Shown one piece after another: positions 1 through 5,189 of a stretch of DNA of 5,189 bases. Origin of the DNA: Synergistaceae bacterium (GTDB taxonomy: Bacteria; Synergistota; Synergistia; Synergistales; Aminobacteriaceae); assembly GCA_031270755.1 (NCBI GenBank), contig JAISWV010000343.1, forward strand, positions 1-5,189. The letters run 5' to 3'. How positions within the stretch are numbered: position 1 is the stretch's first letter; every line of letters starts with the position of its first letter. Both the position numbers and the translations under genes were made by a program. A model generated the notes under the pieces. That model had not been told where the DNA came from. It ran no database searches and worked only from the letters and a program-made list of their open reading frames with translations.

Positions 1-12
1 AGATGAGTGTCG

Positions 13-1524
13 ATGGTGCGTAAAAGCGGAATACTTCTGTCTTTGACTTCTTTGCCCTCGAAATACGGGATAGGAGACCTGGGGCCGGAAGCGACCCGGT
101 TTGCCGAGTTCCTGAAAGAAGCTGGACAGACAGTGTGGCAGGTCCTGCCTCTGACGGTGGTCGACGGCGAAAACGGCAATTCTCCCTACAGTCCGCCCTC
201 GGCTTTCGCGGGCAATCCTTTGTTCATCAGCCCCGAGGCCATGACCGCCGCGGGACTTCTTCACAAAGACGACCTTGGCAACGCTCCGACCCTCCCACAT
301 GGACGCGTGGATTACAATCTGACGCGCACTTTCAAAGAAACTTTTTTGCGCCAGGCATGGGCGAACTTCAAGAAAGCGGGGCAACGGACCGAGTACGAAC
401 ATTTTTTTTCCGCCAACCAGTACTGGCTGGAGTCTTACAGCTTTTTTGCCGCGATCAAAGACCTCCAAGGCGGGAAATGCTGGTACGACTGGCCGGAAGA
501 GCTAAAGTACCGCCACCATAAAGCGCTGCACGAAACCTGGGAGACTCATCGGGACGAGGTCGAGTACCATCGTTTCGTCCAGTTCGTCTTTCACTCGCAG
601 ATGGCGGCGCTGCGGGAGTGTCTCGACGAATTCGGCATCGAGCTGGTGGGCGACATGCCCATATACATCACGCGGGACAGCGCCGACGTGTGGGCGAATC
701 CCCATCTTTTCGAGTTGGACGATCACCTGGAACCCGTCTCCATCTCGGGGGTCCCCCCCGACTACTACAGCGAGACGGGACAGCTCTGGGGAAACCCCCT
801 TTACCGCTGGGACGTCATGGAGTCCGACGGGTTCCAGTGGTGGATGAGCCGTCTGCACCACCTCCTGACCCTTTTCGACAAAATCAGAATCGACCACTTT
901 CGAGGGCTGATCGGTTACTGGTCTTTGCCGGCGGACTCGTTGACCGCCGAGAAAGGATGCTGGCGCGGCGTGCCCCACGAGCGCTTTTTCGAGCGCCTGT
1001 GCTGGGAATTTCCCAACAGGCCTTTTTGGGCGGAAAACCTGGGGATACTCACGCCCGAAATCGAGACCGCCCGCAGGGGCATGGGCCTCGCCGGAATGCT
1101 GGTCCTGCACTTCGCCTTCGGAGACCCCGCGAACAACCCCTACGCCCCCCACAACCACACGCCCGGCAACGTGGTTTATACGGGGACCCACGACAACAAC
1201 ACCTCCATCGGGTGGTTCGAGAAAGAGGGGACCTCCAAGGAGATCTCCAACCTGATCCTCTACCTGGGCAAGGAGATCACACGGGACACCATCTGCGGCG
1301 ACATGATCCGCATGGCCATGTCCTCCGTGGCCGAAACGGCCGTCGTTCCCATGCAGGACTACCTGGAGCTGGGTGCGGAAGCCCGGATGAACACGCCTTC
1401 CACATCCAGAGGTAACTGGGAATGGCGCATGACGCCGGGGCAGGCAACGAAAGACCTGGCGGCTCACATCCGGGCCATAACGCAGCTTTACGGCCGCTGC
1501 CCCCGCACCTCGCCGGACCGATGA
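13..1524 (+). CDS. malQ: 4-alpha-glucanotransferase (amylomaltase, GH77)
   Basis: Cytoplasmic enzyme that transfers alpha-1,4-glucan segments between maltodextrins, feeding chains to glucan phosphorylase and synthase. The protein matches GH77 throughout: an N-terminal RKSGILL...TSLPSKYGIGDLG block, WQVLPL, SPYSPPSAFAGNP, the GDMPIYI...DSADVW block, GVPPDYYSETGQLWGNPLY, RIDHFRG, AENLG, YTGTHDNN and a C-terminal ARMNTPSTSRGNWEWR block. Counted from the ATG at 13, the catalytic nucleophile is D294 (RIDHFRG), the acid/base is E341 (AENLG) and the third acid is D394 (GTHDNN), close to D293/E340/D395 of Thermus amylomaltase. At 503 residues it is full length for the short bacterial form. The ATG at 13 was chosen because MVRKSG fits the family start. 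A GTG at 7 is equally possible, and an in-frame TGA at 4-6 rules out anything earlier. Any ribosome-binding site lies at or beyond the window edge. Slight oddities are RGVP after the TAEKGCW block and Ser463 where RMNxPGT normally has Gly. No clear intrinsic terminator follows. Confidence 0.96.
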   Translation: MVRKSGILLSLTSLPSKYGIGDLGPEATRFAEFLKEAGQTVWQVLPLTVVDGENGNSPYSPPSAFAGNPLFISPEAMTAAGLLHKDDLGNAPTLPHGRVDYNLTRTFKETFLRQAWANFKKAGQRTEYEHFFSANQYWLESYSFFAAIKDLQGGKCWYDWPEELKYRHHKALHETWETHRDEVEYHRFVQFVFHSQMAALRECLDEFGIELVGDMPIYITRDSADVWANPHLFELDDHLEPVSISGVPPDYYSETGQLWGNPLYRWDVMESDGFQWWMSRLHHLLTLFDKIRIDHFRGLIGYWSLPADSLTAEKGCWRGVPHERFFERLCWEFPNRPFWAENLGILTPEIETARRGMGLAGMLVLHFAFGDPANNPYAPHNHTPGNVVYTGTHDNNTSIGWFEKEGTSKEISNLILYLGKEITRDTICGDMIRMAMSSVAETAVVPMQDYLELGAEARMNTPSTSRGNWEWRMTPGQATKDLAAHIRAITQLYGRCPRTSPDR

Positions 1525-1550
1525 ATCGGGGGATCGCGACAAGAAGCGTA

Positions 1551-1577
1551 TCGTCATGAAAATTTTTATGAGATAAT
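1551..1577 (+). promoter_or_regulatory. candidate extended -10 promoter for glgP-glgA
   Basis: The sequence TGAGATAAT at 1569-1577 reads as an extended -10 element (TGn followed by GATAAT, 5 of 6 matches to TATAAT). A weak -35-like TCGTCA (4 of 6 matches to TTGACA) sits at 1551-1556, but with only a 15-bp spacer, so the extended -10 would have to carry most of the activity. The surrounding DNA is much more AT-rich than the flanking genes and lies in the only sizeable gap before glgP. The predicted transcript would start near 1584 and leave a leader of about 105 nt. This is inferred from the sequence only. Confidence 0.4.
1554..1571. promoter_or_regulatory. 18-bp near-perfect palindrome, operator candidate
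   Basis: TCATGAAAATTTTTATGA is symmetrical at 8 of 9 base-pair positions; the single exception is G1558 opposite T1567. It covers the spacer of the proposed promoter and overlaps the TG of the extended -10, where a bound dimeric repressor would block RNA polymerase. Its A-tract/T-tract centre could also simply bend DNA. The regulator is unknown, and short AT-rich palindromes can arise by chance. Confidence 0.3.
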
Positions 1578-1602
1578 TTCAACACGTTCAATTTCAACAT
1601 GT
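1575..1602 (+). repeat. 13-bp direct repeat at the predicted glgP transcription start
   Basis: AATTTCAACACGT (1575-1587) recurs as AATTTCAACATGT (1590-1602) with one C/T difference and a 15-bp period. The first copy overlaps the end of the proposed -10 element and both span the predicted transcription start. Tandem half-sites of this kind can bind a regulator. The two matching copies are seen directly; the regulatory role is inferred. Confidence 0.4.
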
Positions 1603-1694
1603 CTCAGTCGGCACTATTTCGACTGTATTTCATGAGAGGTTTTGCCTCGCAATCCCCTGATGAGGGGAGCCGGGAAAGGAGCTTGTGGGAATGA
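1599..1694 (+). CDS. possible 31-codon upstream ORF overlapping the glgP start
   Basis: An ATG at 1599 opens a 31-codon frame that ends at TGA 1692-1694, sharing the sequence ATGA with the glgP initiation codon at 1691. The peptide would begin MSQSALFRLYFMRGF and end SLWE. It has no recognisable domain and no run of one amino acid typical of an attenuation leader peptide. There is no Shine-Dalgarno before the ATG, and the transcript leader before it would be only about 15 nt. An internal ATG at 1632 also lacks one. The stop/start overlap is the only argument for it; most likely it is a chance open frame. Confidence 0.12.
   Translation: MSQSALFRLYFMRGFASQSPDEGSRERSLWE
1605..1668 (+). other. 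structured 5' leader of glgP: three small tandem hairpins
   Basis: Three adjacent inverted repeats are visible. CAGTCG (1605-1610) pairs with CGACTG (1620-1625) around a 9-nt loop. TGAGAGG (1633-1639) pairs with CCTCGCA (1645-1651) with one A/G mismatch. TCCCCT (1653-1658) pairs with AGGGGA (1663-1668) around a GATG loop. The last ends 6 nt before the glgP Shine-Dalgarno. None is followed by a T-run, so they are not intrinsic terminators. They match no riboswitch class I recognise and may have no function. Confidence 0.3.
1675..1681 (+). promoter_or_regulatory. glgP ribosome-binding site (AAAGGAG)
   Basis: AAAGGAG lies 9 nt before the ATG at 1691 but only 3 nt before the in-frame GTG at 1685. 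The spacing selects ATG 1691 as the glgP start. Confidence 0.75.
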
Positions 1695-3436
1695 TACAAA
1701 GACTTCATAGGAGCGACCTGGGCAATTCTTTGAGGAGCTTGATGGAAAATGACCCTGCGTTCAGGCCCGTTGCCTATTTTTCGATGGAAGTGGGGCTGAA
1801 AGAATCCATCCCCACGTACTCTGGGGGGCTTGGGGTCCTGGCGGGCGACATCTTGAAGAGCGCGGCCGACTTGGGCGTTCCTATGGCGGGCGTCACGTTG
1901 CTTTACCGCAAGGGGTATTTCGTGCAGGAGTTCAACGTCGACGGCTGGCAGAAAGAAAAACCCGTTCAGTGGACTCCCGCCCACGAGCTGACCTTGCTTC
2001 CCAACCGGATATCGTTGACGCTTCAGGGACGCGAGATTCAAGTGGGCGTTTGGGTTTACGAGATCATCGGGTCCACGGGCTACCCGCTGCCCGTCTATTT
2101 TCTCGACACCGATTTCGAGCCCAATCACGCCGACGACCGCAAGCTCTGCTGGTACCTCTACGGAGGCGACAACAACTACCGCCTTTGTCAAGAGTTCATC
2201 CTGGGGGTCGGCGGGTTGCGGATGCTGCGGGACCTGGGCTACATGAACATCGAAACCTTCCACCTGAACGAAGGTCATGCGGGATTCCTCACCCTGGAGC
2301 TGATGCGGGAACAGGGGTATTACGACCCCGACAAAATCCGGGAGCAGGTGGTGTTCACCACTCACACCCCTGTGCCCGCGGGACACGATTATTTCGAATT
2401 CAGCCTCATCGACCACGCTTTCCCCGACGAGGCTCTCTCCACCATCAAGCGCATGATGCCCGACATGCCGGGGGTGTCCATGACCGACCTGGGGCTGCGC
2501 TACAGCCGTTACGTCAACGGCGTCGCCAAAAAACACGCCGAGGTCAGCAACGCCATGTTCAAAATGGAGACCGTGGACTGGGTGACCAACGGGGTACATC
2601 CGGCCACCTGGGTGAGCTCCGGTATGCTCAAACTTTACAACAAACATATCCCCGGCTGGGACCAGGACCCCGGGCGCCTCGTCCAGGCCTTGACCATCCC
2701 CAAGCGGGAGCTGTGGTCGGCCCATCAAGCCGCCAAGCTGCGTCTTTTCGCCCGGGTGCTGGAGAGCACGGGCAAGCAGCTCGACCCGGAGATCCTGACA
2801 TTGGGTTTTGCGCGCCGCGCCGCGACGTACAAGCGGGCGGACCTGCTGTTCTCGAACCTCAAGCGCTTTGTGGAGGTGGCGGGCGGCCGCAAGGCCCAGT
2901 TCATCTTCGCGGGCAAGGCCCACCCCAACGACAACGGCGGCAAAGCCGTCCTCCAGAGGATCAAAAAAACGGCGAGAGAACTGGAGGACACCATTTCCGT
3001 CGTTTTCATCGACAACTACAACATGGAGATCGCCTCTTTGCTGACCCAGGGCGTGGACCTGTGGCTGAACACCCCGGTACGCCCCAGGGAGGCCAGCGGC
3101 ACCAGCGGCATGAAGTGCACCATGAACGGGATCATGAATTTTTCCGTCCTGGACGGTTGGTGGATCGAGGGTTGGATCGAGGACGTTACGGGATGGTCCA
3201 TCGGCCCGGAGCCCAGCCTGTCCGATTACGATCACCACTACGACGACTCGCTGGACGCCATCGATCTCTACGAGAAGCTTCAAACGAAGATCGTCCCCAC
3301 GTACTACAACGAGCACGAGAAATGGGTGAGCATGATGCAGCACACCATCGCCCTCAACGCGTCGTTCTTCAACACCCATAGGGTGGTTCGGGAATACGCC
3401 TCGAAAGCCTATTCCATCGACTTCAGAGGCATGTAG
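1691..3436 (+). CDS. glgP: alpha-glucan phosphorylase, short GT35 form
   Basis: PLP-dependent enzyme that removes terminal glucose from alpha-1,4-glucans with phosphate, giving glucose-1-phosphate. Motifs in order, counted from ATG 1691: AYFSMEVGL from residue 28, IPTYSGGLGVLAGD 40-53, HLNEGHAGF from 191, FTTHTPVPAGHD 222-233, VTNGVHPATW from 298, GFARRAATYKRA from 372, FAGKAHP from 406, and EASGTSGMK, whose K475 is the expected PLP-binding lysine, followed by LDGWWIEG. The GTSGMK/LDGWW pattern marks the Thermotoga AgpA-like group (from memory, TIGR02094), not the E. coli GlgP group, which has GTGNMK. At 581 residues it is much shorter than the roughly 820-850-residue members. It starts almost at the conserved AYFSMEVGL block, so the N-terminal region found in longer relatives (DUF3417) is absent, while the C-terminus (MMQHTI...VVREYASKAY) looks complete. 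The start is set by AAAGGAG at 1675-1681. Its product is the substrate of the enzyme encoded by glgC downstream. Confidence 0.95.
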   Translation: MIQRLHRSDLGNSLRSLMENDPAFRPVAYFSMEVGLKESIPTYSGGLGVLAGDILKSAADLGVPMAGVTLLYRKGYFVQEFNVDGWQKEKPVQWTPAHELTLLPNRISLTLQGREIQVGVWVYEIIGSTGYPLPVYFLDTDFEPNHADDRKLCWYLYGGDNNYRLCQEFILGVGGLRMLRDLGYMNIETFHLNEGHAGFLTLELMREQGYYDPDKIREQVVFTTHTPVPAGHDYFEFSLIDHAFPDEALSTIKRMMPDMPGVSMTDLGLRYSRYVNGVAKKHAEVSNAMFKMETVDWVTNGVHPATWVSSGMLKLYNKHIPGWDQDPGRLVQALTIPKRELWSAHQAAKLRLFARVLESTGKQLDPEILTLGFARRAATYKRADLLFSNLKRFVEVAGGRKAQFIFAGKAHPNDNGGKAVLQRIKKTARELEDTISVVFIDNYNMEIASLLTQGVDLWLNTPVRPREASGTSGMKCTMNGIMNFSVLDGWWIEGWIEDVTGWSIGPEPSLSDYDHHYDDSLDAIDLYEKLQTKIVPTYYNEHEKWVSMMQHTIALNASFFNTHRVVREYASKAYSIDFRGM

Positions 3437-3444
3437 GCGCGGCC

Positions 3445-4974
3445 ATGACGCAGCAGAAGAGACCTTCGGGTTCTCGTTCGAAGCCTAAAAATTCGAGTTC
3501 GAAGCGGCGAGGTTCGGGAGCCACGAGCCTGAGGGTTCTCTTTGTGGGCACGGAATTATCTCCTTTTTCCAAAGTGGGAGGGCTGGGCGATGTGATGGGC
3601 TCGCTGCCGAAAGCCTTGCTCAAGTGTAACATCGACGTTCGCGTGGTCACGCCTATGTGGCCGGGCGTCATGCAAAAGATCCGGGACGCGGGCTACAAAG
3701 TCACCACGTTCGCTCAACGGGTCAGCGCCTCTTACGCATGGCAGGCGGCGGACGCCGTGGTGCACCGCATCGACGTGGAAGGGGTTCCGGTGTACCTTTT
3801 GGAGTCGGACTACTACGCGGGAGAGATGTATCCGTGGGAGCTCAACCCTTGGACGGTACGTCCTTTCGCTGTTTTCTGCATGCAGGTCCTGGACCTGAAA
3901 AAAGTCGTGGACTGGTCGCCCGATATTTTTCACTGTCACGATTGGACCAGCGCCTACTTGCCCTGTGCCTTGGCATGGCATCGTCAGCTTCACGACGCGA
4001 ACCGGAAAAGCGTTTTGACGCTGCACAACGTGGCGCACCAAGGAATGTTTTCTCCGGGCCCGTTTTTCGAAGAATCGGGCATGGACCCAGCTTGCTTCAA
4101 TATGTGGGGACTGGAATTTTACGGGCAGGTCAATCTTCTGAAAGGGGCAATCGTCAGCTCGGCCGCGGTCACCACCGTTTCGCCGCGTTACGCGTGGGAG
4201 ATCCAGACCTACGAGTCCACTCAGAAACTTTCCGGCGTGCTCTACGCTCAACGTCACAAGCTGAGCGGCATTTTGAACGGGCTTGACGTGGATTATTGGA
4301 ACCCGTCCAGGGATCCGCTTCTGCCTGAATGCTACTCGGCTTCCTCTATGGGCGGCAAAGCCGTGTGCCGCAGGGAGCTTTTGAAGAACACCCACTTCGA
4401 CCCCAGCTACAGCGGGCCTCTCGTGGTCTGCGTCTCCCGCCTTGTGGAACAGAAGGGGTTCGACATCATTCTGCCGGCTTTGAAGCAGATCGAAACCCTG
4501 GGGGCCAAGTTCATTTTCCTGGGCAGCGGGCACCGCTGGATAGAGGACGCTCTGAGGGACATGAGCGCCGCGAATAAAGATTCTCTCTGCTTTTTCCCCG
4601 GATATAACGAGCCCCTTGCCCATCTTCTTTACGCGAGTGGCGACATTTACCTGATGCCCTCCCTTTTCGAGCCCTGCGGACTCTCGCAGATGATCGCCAT
4701 GCGTTACGGGACCGTTCCCGTGGTCCGCGAGGTGGGCGGGCTGTACGATACCGTGACCGACGTGGACTCGGAGGGAGGCGGCAACGGATTCACCTTTTTG
4801 ACCTACGACATTCAAGGGATGCTTTGGTCCTTACGCCGCGCCATCGAGCGGTTTTCCAACGCCAAAGCCTGGAATAAAATACGCATGAGGGGAATGGAAG
4901 AGGACTTCTCTTGGAATAAATCGGCACGGCTTTACAAGGAGTTGTATCGAAACGTTCTCAAGGGGAAACCGTGA
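3445..4974 (+). CDS. glgA: glycogen synthase, ADP-glucose type (GT5)
   Basis: Transfers glucose from ADP-glucose to the non-reducing ends of alpha-1,4-glucan. The GT5 GT-B fold is clear: LRVLFVGTELSPFSKVGGLGDV with the nucleotide-sugar-binding K43, HCHDWTSAYLP, LTLHNVAHQGMF, ILNGLDVDYWNP, the C-domain SRLVEQKG with R332 and K337, FEPCGLSQ with E409, and a GGLYDTV loop. R332/K337/E409 correspond to R300/K305/E377 of E. coli GlgA. The C-terminus (EEDFSWNKSARLYKELY) is intact. The protein has 509 residues against about 477 in E. coli. Most of the excess is an N-terminal extension of some 28 residues with eight Ser, eight Lys/Arg and no acidic residue. No ATG, GTG or TTG occurs between 3445 and the first beta strand, so the extension cannot be removed with a normal start codon. 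The start is 8 bp after the glgP stop with no good ribosome-binding site (AGAGG at 3425-3429 is about 15 nt away), suggesting translational coupling. Confidence 0.96.
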   Translation: MTQQKRPSGSRSKPKNSSSKRRGSGATSLRVLFVGTELSPFSKVGGLGDVMGSLPKALLKCNIDVRVVTPMWPGVMQKIRDAGYKVTTFAQRVSASYAWQAADAVVHRIDVEGVPVYLLESDYYAGEMYPWELNPWTVRPFAVFCMQVLDLKKVVDWSPDIFHCHDWTSAYLPCALAWHRQLHDANRKSVLTLHNVAHQGMFSPGPFFEESGMDPACFNMWGLEFYGQVNLLKGAIVSSAAVTTVSPRYAWEIQTYESTQKLSGVLYAQRHKLSGILNGLDVDYWNPSRDPLLPECYSASSMGGKAVCRRELLKNTHFDPSYSGPLVVCVSRLVEQKGFDIILPALKQIETLGAKFIFLGSGHRWIEDALRDMSAANKDSLCFFPGYNEPLAHLLYASGDIYLMPSLFEPCGLSQMIAMRYGTVPVVREVGGLYDTVTDVDSEGGGNGFTFLTYDIQGMLWSLRRAIERFSNAKAWNKIRMRGMEEDFSWNKSARLYKELYRNVLKGKP

Positions 4975-4997
4975 AGAACCGGCGTAATATATAAATG

Positions 4998-5026
4998 GGA
5001 CAGAGCTTAAGGGGCGGAGCTCGTCC
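4998..5026 (+). other. hairpin between glgA and glgC, possible weak terminator or attenuator
   Basis: GGAC (4998-5001) pairs with GTCC (5023-5026) and GAGCT (5003-5007) pairs with AGCTC (5018-5022), with a single bulged A5002. This gives a 9-bp stem with a 10-nt loop, the strongest fold seen in either intergenic gap. Only TGGATTTT follows, so the T-tract is short and displaced by four bases. It is therefore not a convincing intrinsic terminator; it could limit read-through into glgC, protect the glgA 3' end, or have no role. The rest of the 103-bp gap shows an AT-rich TAATATATAAAT stretch at 4985-4996 without a matching -35. Confidence 0.35.
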
Positions 5027-5077
5027 TGGATTTTAAAGTCAGCCTTTTCAAAGCAGACGAGAGAGAAGGTAGAAGCC

Positions 5078-5189
5078 ATGTACGGAGGAAAATACGGTAG
5101 GGTTCTCGGGATCGTTCTTGCGGGAGGCAAGGGCGAACGTTTGATGCCATTGACTCGTTATCGAGCCAAACCAGCCGTTTATTTCGGAG
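5078..5189 (+). CDS. glgC: glucose-1-phosphate adenylyltransferase (ADP-glucose pyrophosphorylase), N-terminal part
   Basis: Makes ADP-glucose from glucose-1-phosphate and ATP, supplying the substrate of the upstream glycogen synthase. Only 37 full codons lie in the window; the frame is open and continues past the right edge. The visible residues hold the nucleotidyltransferase signature, [16 protein letters not shown] at residues 11-26 (the glycine-rich ATP-binding loop), followed by [11 protein letters not shown] at 27-37. The RAKPAV-FG pattern is typical of GlgC and less so of UTP- or dTTP-sugar pyrophosphorylases. GlgD or GlgC paralogues cannot be excluded from this fragment, but GlgD usually has a degenerate loop. 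The ATG at 5078 is chosen because GAAGGT at 5065-5070 gives a 7-nt spacing and the conserved strand starts shortly after. It may be cotranscribed with glgA across a 103-bp gap, or have its own promoter. Confidence 0.88.
   Translation, partial: MYGGKYGRVLGIVLAGGKGERLMPLTRYRAKPAVYFG

Noticed and set aside
402..409. Run of eight T in malQ (and seven C at 753-759), possible slippage or phase-variation sites
   Set aside because: The reading frame is intact across both runs and conserved GH77 motifs continue in register. Runs this short are common, and no alternative product makes sense.
1518..1529. CCGA-TGAA-TCGG inverted repeat at the malQ stop as a terminator
   Set aside because: The stem has only four pairs and no T-run follows; it cannot be supported as an intrinsic terminator.
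502..1557. Minus-strand open frame of 351 codons opposite malQ
   Set aside because: Same effect of GNC/NNC-rich codon use; malQ on the + strand carries full GH77 motifs, and the antisense translation matches nothing recognisable.
1604..3379. Minus-strand open frame of 591 codons lying opposite almost all of glgP
   Set aside because: It mirrors glgP codon by codon. Its Val/His/Asp/Gly-rich, low-complexity translation has no domain, and it has no independent promoter or plausible product. Long antisense frames are expected with this codon bias.
1969..3381. Plus-strand second-frame open reading frame of 470 codons inside glgP
   Set aside because: Arg/Pro/Gly-rich translation typical of a shifted frame in GC-rich DNA; fully overlaps a well-supported gene.
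3556..4815. Minus-strand open frame of 419 codons opposite glgA
   Set aside because: A shadow of the glgA reading frame with a featureless translation, while glgA itself is fully supported.
4985..4996. TAATATATAAAT as a -10 box for a separate glgC promoter
   Set aside because: No -35-like sequence at suitable spacing and no extended -10 TG; the AT-rich patch alone is not enough.
4995..5036. 13-codon frame from ATG 4995 between glgA and glgC
   Set aside because: Very short, no ribosome-binding site, and it runs through the hairpin; chance frame.

Overview
This window holds one compact storage-glucan (glycogen/maltodextrin) metabolism cluster, all on the + strand. In order it carries malQ (4-alpha-glucanotransferase), glgP (alpha-glucan phosphorylase of the short, non-E. 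coli type), glgA (ADP-glucose-type glycogen synthase) and the first 37 codons of glgC (glucose-1-phosphate adenylyltransferase), which runs off the right edge. Nearly all of the sequence is accounted for by these genes. No mobile elements, tRNA/rRNA genes, CRISPR arrays or signs of gene decay were seen.

Layout: malQ fills almost everything up to 1524, and its three GH77 catalytic acids are present. A 166-bp gap follows (1525-1690). It is AT-rich in its middle and holds a plausible extended -10 promoter, a near-perfect 18-bp palindrome overlapping it, a 13-bp direct repeat at the likely transcription start, several small hairpins, and a clear Shine-Dalgarno that fixes the glgP start at 1691. 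glgP and glgA are only 8 bp apart and glgA has no good ribosome-binding site, so translational coupling is likely. glgA and glgC are separated by 103 bp, which hold a 9-bp-stem hairpin and a good glgC ribosome-binding site.

How the genes work together (family knowledge): GlgC makes ADP-glucose from glucose-1-phosphate and ATP, and GlgA adds the glucose to alpha-1,4-glucan chains. GlgP releases glucose-1-phosphate from chain ends by phosphorolysis, and MalQ rearranges short maltodextrins so that they can be extended or phosphorolysed. Synthesis and breakdown are thus encoded side by side. No branching enzyme (GlgB) or debranching enzyme (GlgX) gene is visible here; either may lie outside the window.

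Organism: clearly a bacterium with moderately high GC, GNC/NNC-rich codon use and Shine-Dalgarno-led genes. The short GT35 phosphorylase next to a bacterial GlgA fits several anaerobic lineages; Synergistota or a deltaproteobacterium-like group are guesses only, because nothing in the window settles taxonomy. The cluster is biochemically conventional. The least ordinary items are the organised upstream region of glgP, the basic Ser/Lys/Arg-rich N-terminal extension on GlgA, and the short form of GlgP. I found no convincing evidence of an undescribed system.
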